From an uncultured Loktanella sp. (GTDB lineage Bacteria > Pseudomonadota > Alphaproteobacteria > Rhodobacterales > Rhodobacteraceae): a stretch of 12,691 bases of DNA. Shown here piece by piece: positions 1 to 6,189 of the stretch; positions within the stretch are counted from its first letter, which is position 1, and each line of letters begins with the position of its first letter. Below the pieces are notes generated by a model. That model saw nothing but the letters and a program-made list of their open reading frames with translations, was not told the origin of the DNA and searched no databases. The stretch covers positions 1 through 12,691 of the forward strand of contig CAJXTP010000066.1 of the NCBI GenBank assembly GCA_913061335.1, read 5' to 3'. Made by a program: the position numbers and the translations under genes.

Positions 1-45
1 GATGTAGAGAGGTCTCGTGGGCTCGGAGATGTGTATAAGAGACAG
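1..45 (+). other. Illumina Nextera i7 adapter left on the contig end (artefact)
   Basis: Bases 27-45 are the Tn5 mosaic end AGATGTGTATAAGAGACAG, and bases 12-26 are GTCTCGTGGGCTCGG, together the Nextera read-2 adapter. Bases 4-11 (GTAGAGAG) sit where the 8-base i7 index belongs and match the index I remember as N707. Bases 1-3 (GAT) are the end of the P7 arm. Genomic sequence therefore starts at 46. Translation through the mosaic end gives the false N-terminus MYKRQ, a known contaminant of predicted proteins. The order P7-index-adapter-insert is exactly that of a library molecule, so a chance match is not plausible. Confidence 0.98.
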
Positions 46-1251
46 GTTCTGAATGACGTGACAGAGTTAAAGACGCTTGAGGCGCAATTCGTGCAAAGTC
101 AAAAAATGCAGGCGATTGGCCAATTGGCCGGGGGCGTAGCACATGATTTCAACAATCTGTTGACAGCGATATCCGGCCATTGCGACTTGCTGCTTCTTCG
201 ACATGATCAAGGTGACCAAAACTATGGCGACCTTATTCAAATACATCAAAATGCAAATCGCGCCGCAAGCTTAGTCGGGCAATTACTGGCGTTTTCACGC
301 AAACAGAACCTACAGCCAGAGGTGATGGACCTGCGCGATACACTGTCGGACTTAACGCATCTTCTCAATAGACTGGTTGGCGAAAAGGTAGTTTTAACCC
401 TGTCGCACGCACAAGATCTTGAGCAAATTAAAGCGGATAAACGGCAGCTCGAACAAGTTCTAATGAACCTTGTGGTTAATGCGCGTGACGCGATGCCGAG
501 TGGTGGCGAAATCCGTGTCGTAACCCAAAATGTGACCTACCTTGAGCAGCTGGAGCGTGATCGTGCGATTGTTCCGCCTGGCGATTATGTTTTGGTCAAG
601 GTCACAGATGAAGGTCACGGAATTCCCCCTGAGCGGTTGCCCAAGATTTTTGAACCTTTCTACACGACCAAGCGGACGGGCGAGGGGACTGGGCTGGGGC
701 TTTCCACGGCTTATGGCATCGTTAAACAGACTGGAGGCTTTATTTTTGCCGAAAGTGAAGTTGATCGCGGCACCGAGTTTTCGCTGCTGTTTCCGGCACT
801 TGAAGTCACTGTGGCGCCCGCCCCCAAACCTGCACCTGCTTTACCTAAACCGTTGACTGGATCTGACGAAGGCGTGGTATTGTTAGTTGAAGACGAGGCG
901 CCAGTGCGTGCATTTGCGTCGCGCGCATTGCGATTGCGTGGCTACACCGTGCTCGAGGCAGATTGCGCGGAAACAGCATTATCAATGTTGACCGACCCCG
1001 ACCTGAGCGTCGATATCTTCGTGACGGATGTCATTATGCCGGGAAAGGACGGGCCAACATGGGTCCGGGAGGCGCTGTCTGACCGCCCCGATACGCAAGT
1101 GGTATTTGTGTCAGGCTATGCCGAGGATGCATTTGGAGATGAGAATAATTTGGTCCCCAATTCGGTATTCTTGCCGAAACCGTTTTCGCTAAATGATCTG
1201 ACGGTCACGGTACGGGCTCAGCTTGAGCGCGGGAGAGAGGGTATTCAGTGA
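46..1251 (+). CDS. cckA: Hybrid sensor histidine kinase CckA, 3' part (5' end missing)
   Basis: This is the C-terminal 401 codons of a cytoplasmic-facing hybrid kinase; the sensor, membrane and PAS parts lie off the contig. Residues here count from the artefactual GTG at 31. The HisKA helix has the phospho-accepting histidine H38 in AHDFNNLLTAISGH. The HATPase domain follows: N box NLVVNARDAM near 146-155, G1 box DEGHGIP, and G2 box GTGLGLSTAYGIVKQTGG. A proline/alanine-rich linker near 260-275 leads to a receiver domain (about 280-400) with acidic pocket VEDE, phospho-acceptor D333 in VTDVIMPGKDGP, and KPFSL carrying the conserved lysine. The wording of the H box, the KRTGEGTGLGLS stretch and the receiver end is typical of alphaproteobacterial CckA, which passes phosphate through ChpT to CtrA and also acts as a phosphatase. 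In roseobacters this pathway mainly controls motility and related traits. No frameshift is seen. The stop codon overlaps the convergent glk gene by 7 bp. A CckA-like paralogue remains possible. Confidence 0.88.
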   Translation, partial: VLNDVTELKTLEAQFVQSQKMQAIGQLAGGVAHDFNNLLTAISGHCDLLLLRHDQGDQNYGDLIQIHQNANRAASLVGQLLAFSRKQNLQPEVMDLRDTLSDLTHLLNRLVGEKVVLTLSHAQDLEQIKADKRQLEQVLMNLVVNARDAMPSGGEIRVVTQNVTYLEQLERDRAIVPPGDYVLVKVTDEGHGIPPERLPKIFEPFYTTKRTGEGTGLGLSTAYGIVKQTGGFIFAESEVDRGTEFSLLFPALEVTVAPAPKPAPALPKPLTGSDEGVVLLVEDEAPVRAFASRALRLRGYTVLEADCAETALSMLTDPDLSVDIFVTDVIMPGKDGPTWVREALSDRPDTQVVFVSGYAEDAFGDENNLVPNSVFLPKPFSLNDLTVTVRAQLERGREGIQ

Positions 1252-2219
1252 TTTGAGAGTGCAACGAGGTGGGCCGCTGATCCGGTCAACGCTGCGTAGT
1301 CATCTTCGATGACGCAAACCCGGAAATTACCCATGAACCCTGCAAAGCGTCCTTTGTCCTTAAATGCGTTGGCAAATCCGAACTCTGTCAGGAAGGGTGC
1401 AAATGCCCGGGCAACACCGCCTACAAGATAGACACCGCCAAACGGCAACTGGACAAGCGATAAGTTTCCGCAAACTGTTCCAAGAATTTGAGTGAATAAT
1501 TGGGCCGTTTCTGTTGCGCGTGGGTCTGATCCGTCGGCGCAGGCGCCCATAATTTCTTTTGCTTTGGCCTGAGCGGATGTGCCTGATTCTTTCGCCAAGA
1601 ATGCATAGACCCTTTCAAGGCCGCGCCCTGACAATACCTCTTCAACGGCAGGGAAACCGTGGGAATCGCAGGCAAACTGGGACAAGCGTAGGTCGCGCTG
1701 GTTGCGGATCGGTAGGTTTGCGTGCCCGCTTTCCGAAGGAGTCACAAGCCGTCCTTGATCTGTGTCGAAAACTGGCGCCGCATTAAAGCCAGTGCCAACA
1801 CCAACAACCAACCGAGCCGCATTTGGTAGCCCCGTTGGACCGTCGATAATTGTGCGGATATTTGCGTCATCTAGATACCCAAGCGCGTGGCCTTGGGCCT
1901 GTAAATCATTTAGGATTGCGACGGTCTCTGCATTGGTCGCGCGCGCAAGCGTGTCTTTGTCGATCGTCCAATCGAGATTGGTCATCGTAGCGCGCCCGTC
2001 ACGCACGGGACCTGCGACCGCGACACATGCTGCAATTGGGTCTACGCCACCTTCGTCATCGATATAGCGCCGCAAAACTGTTTCCAAGTCAGGGTAGTCT
2101 GCGTTTGAGTATCGCCGGATTGTTTCGCCAAGGATTTTATGTCCGTCGGCCAATGCCACCCGTGTGTTGGTGCCGCCGATATCAGCGACGAGCGCGTATT
2201 TGTTCTTTGGGTGGGTCAT
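1245..2219 (-). CDS. glk: Glucokinase (ROK-unrelated, GlkA type)
   Basis: This cytoplasmic 324-residue protein should phosphorylate glucose with ATP to glucose 6-phosphate (EC 2.7.1.2). The N-terminal phosphate-binding loop is ADIGGTNTR (12-20). AVAGPV (67-72) and MTNLDW (79-84) belong to the sugar-kinase fold. ILNDLQAQG places the likely catalytic base at D105. The second nucleotide loop is VGVGTGF (139-145), and SESGHANLP (162-170) carries the sugar-binding Glu and His. EEVLSGRGL (193-201) and LVGGVA (265-270) complete the family pattern. Length fits the E. coli Glk family (about 320), and there is no CXCGX2GCXE zinc motif of ROK kinases. It is the last gene of the aglR - GH1 - glk operon; its ATG lies 11 nt after the GH1 stop, with an AAAGG-type ribosome site in the gap. 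It would trap the glucose released by the two glucosidases. The 3' end overlaps the cckA stop by 7 bp, with no terminator visible between them. Confidence 0.93.
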   Translation of the reverse strand: MTHPKNKYALVADIGGTNTRVALADGHKILGETIRRYSNADYPDLETVLRRYIDDEGGVDPIAACVAVAGPVRDGRATMTNLDWTIDKDTLARATNAETVAILNDLQAQGHALGYLDDANIRTIIDGPTGLPNAARLVVGVGTGFNAAPVFDTDQGRLVTPSESGHANLPIRNQRDLRLSQFACDSHGFPAVEEVLSGRGLERVYAFLAKESGTSAQAKAKEIMGACADGSDPRATETAQLFTQILGTVCGNLSLVQLPFGGVYLVGGVARAFAPFLTEFGFANAFKDKGRFAGFMGNFRVCVIEDDYAALTGSAAHLVALSNH

Positions 2220-2230
2220 TATCGAGGCCT

Positions 2231-3556
2231 TTATCCGCGCGCGATTGCGGCTTTGAGAGCGTAATAGGATGCTTTTGGTGTGCGTTTAAGCGTGTCGAAG
2301 TCGACATGTATCATGCCGAACCGTTTTTCATAGCCGAATGCCCATTCATAATTGTCTAAAAGGGACCAATAGAAGAACCCTTGAACGTTGGCCCCGTCGT
2401 CAATGGCGCGTTTGGCGGCCATGATGTGGTCTGATACAAATTGGGTCCGTTCGGGATCAAAGACGGCGCCGTTTTCAACTGTATCGTCCCATGCCATCCC
2501 ATTTTCGGTGACGTAAAGCGGCAGGTCGCCGACATATTCACGCGAAAGCCGAGTGAGAAAATCATACAGGCCTTGGGGGTAAATTTCCCAATCCATTTGT
2601 GTGACGGGCAGGTCGCCAGGAATGTCCCGTATGCCGGGCCATGGCGCGTCTGGGTCAGTCGTGATGCGATGACGCGTGTAGTAATTCACGCCGAGAAAAT
2701 CGATGGGTTGGCTGATTTGTTCCATGTCATCCTGCCAGCCGTCGGGCATATGCGGGGCGAAACCAGCAAGGACTTCAGCAGGGTAAGTGCCTTTGGTAAT
2801 CGCCTCGACGAACCAACGGTTAGAGATTGCATCTTGTAAGTTTGCGGCTGCAGCGCTTTCGGGTGTGCCGTCGAGCGGGGTCGCGTGGTCAAAATTGAGC
2901 ACGACACCGCAGTTTTTCATATCTTTGTTGCGCAGGCGGGTCATTGCCTCGCCGTGGGCTAAGTTGATGTGGTGCATGGCGCGCGCAGTGGCGCGGATGT
3001 CGCGCAGCCCGGGTGCGTGATGGCCAAGAAAATGCGACAGAAACGCGACGCACCACGGTTCATTGACTGTCGCGATACTGTGCATGCGGTCACCTATTTT
3101 ATCGGTGATCACGTCAACAAAATCGCCGAACCGGTGCACGGTATCGCGATTGGCCCAGCCGCCTTGATCCGCAAGCGCGCAGGGTAGTTCCCAGTGATAG
3201 AGCGTTTGAAACGGTTTTAGGCCCCGTTCAAGAATTGCATCGGTCAGCCGGTCGTAGAAATCCAAGCCCTCGGGGTTGAGCGTTTTGCCGTCTGGCATAA
3301 CCCGTGCCCAGCTTGTGGAAAAGCGGTAGGCGTCCATGCCCGCGTCCTTGAGCAAGTCCAAATCTTCGCCAAAACGGTGGTAGTGGTCACATGCCAAGGC
3401 GCCGTTTTCGGCACCGACCACGTTGCCGGGTGTAGCTGCGAATGTGTCCCAATGGGTGAGGCCCGCGCCACCGAATTTGTGCCCTTCAATTTGGTAGGCC
3501 GCAGTTGCTGCCCCAAAAAGAAAGTTTTCGGGGAAATCGGAACGTCGAAATTGCAT
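2231..3556 (-). CDS. bglA: GH1 family beta-glucosidase
   Basis: This 441-residue enzyme has the full-length single-domain GH1 (beta/alpha)8 barrel and should release glucose from the non-reducing end of beta-glucosides such as cellobiose (EC 3.2.1.21). The N-terminal GH1 signature FLFGAATAAYQIEG is at 12-25. H121 and W122 in YHWELP and the acid/base E166 in TVNEPW are present, as is NYYTRH (291-296). The nucleophile is E351 in YVTENG. The aglycone/glucose pocket SLLDNYEWAFGY spans 398-409. No signal peptide is visible, so it acts in the cytoplasm on imported sugar. Its ATG follows the aglR stop by 9 nt, and the Shine-Dalgarno AAGGAT overlaps that stop, suggesting coupled translation. Placing a beta-specific enzyme in an alpha-glucoside regulon is notable. 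Exact specificity (beta-glucoside, beta-galactoside or beta-fucoside) cannot be read from the sequence. The gene symbol is by family only. Confidence 0.93.
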   Translation of the reverse strand: MQFRRSDFPENFLFGAATAAYQIEGHKFGGAGLTHWDTFAATPGNVVGAENGALACDHYHRFGEDLDLLKDAGMDAYRFSTSWARVMPDGKTLNPEGLDFYDRLTDAILERGLKPFQTLYHWELPCALADQGGWANRDTVHRFGDFVDVITDKIGDRMHSIATVNEPWCVAFLSHFLGHHAPGLRDIRATARAMHHINLAHGEAMTRLRNKDMKNCGVVLNFDHATPLDGTPESAAAANLQDAISNRWFVEAITKGTYPAEVLAGFAPHMPDGWQDDMEQISQPIDFLGVNYYTRHRITTDPDAPWPGIRDIPGDLPVTQMDWEIYPQGLYDFLTRLSREYVGDLPLYVTENGMAWDDTVENGAVFDPERTQFVSDHIMAAKRAIDDGANVQGFFYWSLLDNYEWAFGYEKRFGMIHVDFDTLKRTPKASYYALKAAIARG

Positions 3557-3565
3557 GATTAATCC

Positions 3566-4594
3566 TTAGAGGTGGGGCGCAGGCCCCGTTGATTGACCAA
3601 CCATCAGTTCGGCTTCGAGCAGCTCGGTTTGTGGTTGGGAAAATGGGTTTGCGATATCGGCAAGCAGCATTTCCGCCAAACGGCGGCCTGCATCACGCAC
3701 GGATGACCGCGTAGCTGTGAAAATTGGGACGTCGCCGCCATTGCGCAGATAGGAAAGTTCATCGTCGTAGGTGATGACCGACACGTCGCGCCCAATGGTG
3801 AGGCCCGCCTCTTCGATGGCGCGCCGCGTCCCCATTGCGAGGATCATTGACGATGTCATAAGGGCGGTGGGCCGATCTGGTAACGCCAGCATATCACGCG
3901 TTGATGTATAGCCGAATTCTTCGGTCATTTCGCCCGACCGCATCAGCGTAGGGTCAGCGGCTATCCCATTGGCGGTCAGGGTGTCCATGTACCCGTTGCG
4001 CCGCCTGTGGGCAAAGTCCATGACCTCAAGGCCGTTGATTAGCCCGATACGCCGATGCCCAAGGTCGATCAAGAAATCAGCTGCGCGATTGAATGCCCGT
4101 CTGTTGTTCACGTCGACCCATGAGTAGGGGGCAGTCACGCCAGAGGCCCGCCCATGCACCACAAATGGCAGGCCAATCTCGTTCAAAAGCGCGATGCGTG
4201 GATCGTCCATTCGGGGCCCGTGGACGACAACCCCGTCAACTGAATGTCGCGCCTTAAGCCCGCGGTAGACGTCATTTTCGTTTTGATCATCAACTATAGA
4301 CAGGATCATTTCATAGCCGTTGCGCGAATAGGTTTCCCCCGCGCCAGCAATGAAATCCCCAAAGATTGGGTTCATCGTTTCGTGTTTGGTAGAGACGGGG
4401 ATAACGTGACCAATTGCCAGCGCCTTGCCTGTTGCCAACCCTTTGGCGCGGGTACTGGGCCGGTACTGATGCCGGTCCGCCGCAAGCTGTACACGGTTGC
4501 GCGTGGCTTCTGATACTTCGGGGAAACCATTAAGCGCACGGCTAACGGTTGTCTGGCTAAGGCCAAGTTCCAGTGAGAGCTGTTTGAGGTTCAT
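3566..4594 (-). CDS. aglR: LacI-family regulator of the alpha-glucoside operon (AglR)
   Basis: This is a 342-residue transcription factor of normal LacI length. It opens with a helix-turn-helix (about 3-24; LKQLSLELGLSQTTVSRALNG), then a hinge near 45-58 (YRPSTRAKGLATG), then a periplasmic-binding-protein-like effector domain (about 60-335) for sugar sensing. The frame is open back to a GTG at 4630, but I choose the ATG at 4594. LacI proteins start just before the HTH as here, and a near-consensus promoter puts the transcript start around 4609, downstream of that GTG. The leader would then be only about 15 nt with no strong Shine-Dalgarno. It is divergent from aglE and first in the operon with the GH1 glucosidase and glk. 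Two matching palindromes in the divergent region are its likely operators, so it should repress both arms and itself until an imported glucoside binds. The AglR name rests on the HTH wording and the aglEFGAK neighbourhood. Confidence 0.9.
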   Translation of the reverse strand: MNLKQLSLELGLSQTTVSRALNGFPEVSEATRNRVQLAADRHQYRPSTRAKGLATGKALAIGHVIPVSTKHETMNPIFGDFIAGAGETYSRNGYEMILSIVDDQNENDVYRGLKARHSVDGVVVHGPRMDDPRIALLNEIGLPFVVHGRASGVTAPYSWVDVNNRRAFNRAADFLIDLGHRRIGLINGLEVMDFAHRRRNGYMDTLTANGIAADPTLMRSGEMTEEFGYTSTRDMLALPDRPTALMTSSMILAMGTRRAIEEAGLTIGRDVSVITYDDELSYLRNGGDVPIFTATRSSVRDAGRRLAEMLLADIANPFSQPQTELLEAELMVGQSTGPAPHL

Positions 4595-4607
4595 GTGAGG
4601 GGTATCC

Positions 4608-4617
4608 AAAGCGCTTT
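4608..4617. promoter_or_regulatory. Operator 1 (LacI-type palindrome at the aglR promoter)
   Basis: AAAGCGCTTT is a perfect 10-bp palindrome with the central CG typical of LacI-family operators. It overlaps the aglR -10 box and the expected transcription start, a position for negative autoregulation. Read in the direction of aglR transcription it extends to AAAGCGCTTTGGA (4617 to 4605), identical over 13 bases to operator 2 read toward aglE. Confidence 0.8.
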
Positions 4618-4644
4618 TATAAGACACCACTGCTTTCGTGTCAA
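4616..4644 (-). promoter_or_regulatory. Promoter of aglR - GH1 glucosidase - glk
   Basis: On the minus strand TTGACA (4644-4639, perfect -35) is followed after exactly 17 bp by TATAAA (4621-4616, five of six for -10). The start is expected near 4609, inside operator 1. It is the strongest sigma-70-type promoter I see in the window. Confidence 0.75.
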
Positions 4645-4713
4645 ATTGACGTAAACGATTTCGTATACGGTTTGTCTGTTTTTTTCAAGCGAATTGTGCG
4701 TTTTCATTTGAAG

Positions 4714-4742
4714 TTGACAGGCCGTGTGATTTCACCGATGTT
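4714..4742 (+). promoter_or_regulatory. Probable promoter of aglEFGAK
   Basis: A perfect -35 TTGACA (4714-4719) is followed at 17 bp by GATGTT (4737-4742), a weak -10 that keeps the key A2 and final T. The start would be near 4749, just upstream of operator 2, giving a leader of about 85 nt before the aglE GTG. The -35 is clear; the -10 assignment is tentative. Confidence 0.5.
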
Positions 4743-4751
4743 CGAAACAAG

Positions 4752-4767
4752 TTCAAAGCGCTTTGGA
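4752..4767. promoter_or_regulatory. Operator 2 (LacI-type palindrome before aglE)
   Basis: The core CAAAGCGCTTTG (4754-4765) is a perfect 12-bp palindrome inside TTCAAAGCGCTTTGGA. It lies directly downstream of the predicted aglE start site, a usual place for a repressor roadblock. Its centre is 147 bp from the centre of operator 1, close to 14 turns of B-DNA, so the two sites face the same side of the helix. Confidence 0.85.
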
Positions 4768-4834
4768 AGCGAATCTCCTGCGCTGTTGAGCAACGAAATT
4801 GCGGGCACTGCGTCCGTACAAGGGAGGAAGACAC

Positions 4835-6109
4835 GTGAAATCTACACTTTATATGAGCGCTGCAGTGATGGCATTGGGTACAGCAGCAGTTGCTGATAGC
4901 CACGGCCCACTGACAGTATTTGGGACATGGCTTGGTCCAGACCAAGAGGCTGTTGAAGCCGTATTGGCAGGGTTTACGGCGGCCACTGGCCACGCAGTAA
5001 GCTATGTTGGGTCCGACAGTTTTGAGCAGCAAATTCGCATTGACGCCGAAGCTGGTTCTGCCCCGAACATCGCTGTATTTCCACAACCTGGTTTGGCTGC
5101 CGATTTTGCGTCTGGTGGTTTTTTGACGCCATTAGCTGACGGCACCGGCGACTGGATTCGTGACAACTATGCGGCTGGTCAGTCTTGGGTTGATCTGGGC
5201 ACATATGCTGGCAAAGACGGCTCTGACAGCCTGTACGGTTTCTTTTTCAAGGCCGACGTAAAGTCGCTTGTTTGGTATTCTCCAGAGAATTTTGAAGATG
5301 CGGACTATGACATTCCTGAGACGATGGAAGAGCTGAAGGCTTTGACAGATCAGATTGTTGCAGATGGCGGCACACCTTGGTGTATCGGTCTGGGATCGGG
5401 TGCAGCCACAGGTTGGCCAGCGACTGACTGGGTTGAAGACATGATGCTGCGCACGCAAGCACCAGACGTTTATGACCGTTGGGTATCTAATGAGATGCCA
5501 TTCAACGATCCGGCGGTTGTTGCTGCGATTGAAGAGTTCGGCGCATTCGCACGTGTCGACGATTATGTTGCTGGTGGCGCTGGCGCTGTTGCGACAACCG
5601 ACTTTAGAGACAGCCCAAAAGGTCTGTTTAGCTCTCCTGCGCAGTGCTACATGCACAAGCAGGCGTCGTTTATTCCGGCGTTTTTCCCAGAGGGTACAGT
5701 TGTTGGCGAAGACGCTGATTTCTTCTACTTCCCAGCTTACGCAAGCAAGGACCTTGGGTCCCCTGTTTTGGGTGCGGGTACTGTTTGGACAATCACAAAC
5801 GACAGTGCAGCAGCGCATGATCTGATCACATATATTCAGACAACTGAAGCGAACGAGATTTGGATGGCAAAGGGCGGTTTCCTAACACCACACAAAGGTG
5901 TTGATACGTCCAAGTTCGTAGATGCTGCGACCAAGAAGATGAACGACGTTCTTTTGGCTGCGACGACATTCCGCTTTGACGGGTCCGACCTGATGCCTGG
6001 TGGTGTTGGTGCCGGATCATTCTGGACAGGCATGGTTGACTATACTGGTGGCAAAGACGCCGCTGAAGTTGCCCAAGCTATCCAAGATTCTTGGGACGCA
6101 CTGAAGTAA
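4835..6109 (+). CDS. aglE: Alpha-glucoside ABC transporter, periplasmic binding protein AglE
   Basis: This is the solute-binding protein (424 residues, family 1 type) that captures alpha-glucosides in the periplasm and delivers them to AglF/AglG. The start is the GTG at 4835: AGGGAGGAAG at 4821-4830 is a very strong ribosome site 7 nt before it, and the protein then begins with a clean signal peptide (MKSTLYMSAAVMALGTAAVA, likely cut before D21). There is no lipobox cysteine, so it is a soluble protein. Stretches such as PNIAVFPQPGLAAD, FKADVKSLVWYSPENF, GLGSGAATGWPATDWVED and FRFDGSDLMPGGVGAGSFW match what I know of AglE proteins. The mature protein starts directly at the first beta strand (LTVFGTW) and seems to lack the roughly 25-residue leader of rhizobial AglE. 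An upstream TTG extension to 4799 is rejected. A strong hairpin follows in the 80-nt gap to aglF. Substrates known for the family are maltose, sucrose and trehalose; which is preferred here cannot be told. Confidence 0.93.
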   Translation: MKSTLYMSAAVMALGTAAVADSHGPLTVFGTWLGPDQEAVEAVLAGFTAATGHAVSYVGSDSFEQQIRIDAEAGSAPNIAVFPQPGLAADFASGGFLTPLADGTGDWIRDNYAAGQSWVDLGTYAGKDGSDSLYGFFFKADVKSLVWYSPENFEDADYDIPETMEELKALTDQIVADGGTPWCIGLGSGAATGWPATDWVEDMMLRTQAPDVYDRWVSNEMPFNDPAVVAAIEEFGAFARVDDYVAGGAGAVATTDFRDSPKGLFSSPAQCYMHKQASFIPAFFPEGTVVGEDADFFYFPAYASKDLGSPVLGAGTVWTITNDSAAAHDLITYIQTTEANEIWMAKGGFLTPHKGVDTSKFVDAATKKMNDVLLAATTFRFDGSDLMPGGVGAGSFWTGMVDYTGGKDAAEVAQAIQDSWDALK

Positions 6110-6129
6110 ATTCAGTCGCTTAAGTCTTC

Positions 6130-6156
6130 GGGCTGTCCGGCCAATTCGGGCAGCCC
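6130..6156 (+). promoter_or_regulatory. Intercistronic hairpin between aglE and aglF
   Basis: GGGCTGTCCG (6130-6139) pairs with CGGGCAGCCC (6147-6156), giving a 10-bp stem with one G-U pair and a 7-nt loop. No U-run follows directly; a T-rich patch comes about 12 nt later. Placed right after the binding-protein gene of an ABC operon, it most likely protects the aglE 3' end or partly stops transcription, so that AglE is made in excess of the membrane parts. Confidence 0.6.
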
Positions 6157-6189
6157 ATTCCAATTATATTTTTCGGGGGGAGGGATATC

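Noticed and set aside
31..45. GTG at 31 as the start of the kinase
   Set aside because: These bases are the Tn5 mosaic end of the sequencing adapter.
4595..4630. N-terminal extension of AglR from the GTG at 4630
   Set aside because: It adds 12 residues before a normal LacI start, overlaps operator 1, and lies upstream of the predicted transcript start.
4726..4735. GTGATTTCAC dyad as a CRP-type site
   Set aside because: The half-sites are only 2 bp apart instead of 6, and it falls in the spacer of the predicted aglE promoter; probably chance.
4799..4834. Upstream TTG start for AglE
   Set aside because: It would place the strong Shine-Dalgarno inside the gene and bury the signal peptide; the GTG at 4835 has ideal spacing.
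5132..5818. Minus-strand open frame of 228 codons opposite aglE
   Set aside because: It is Cys/Arg/Asn-rich, has no motif and no ribosome site, and lies wholly within aglE.
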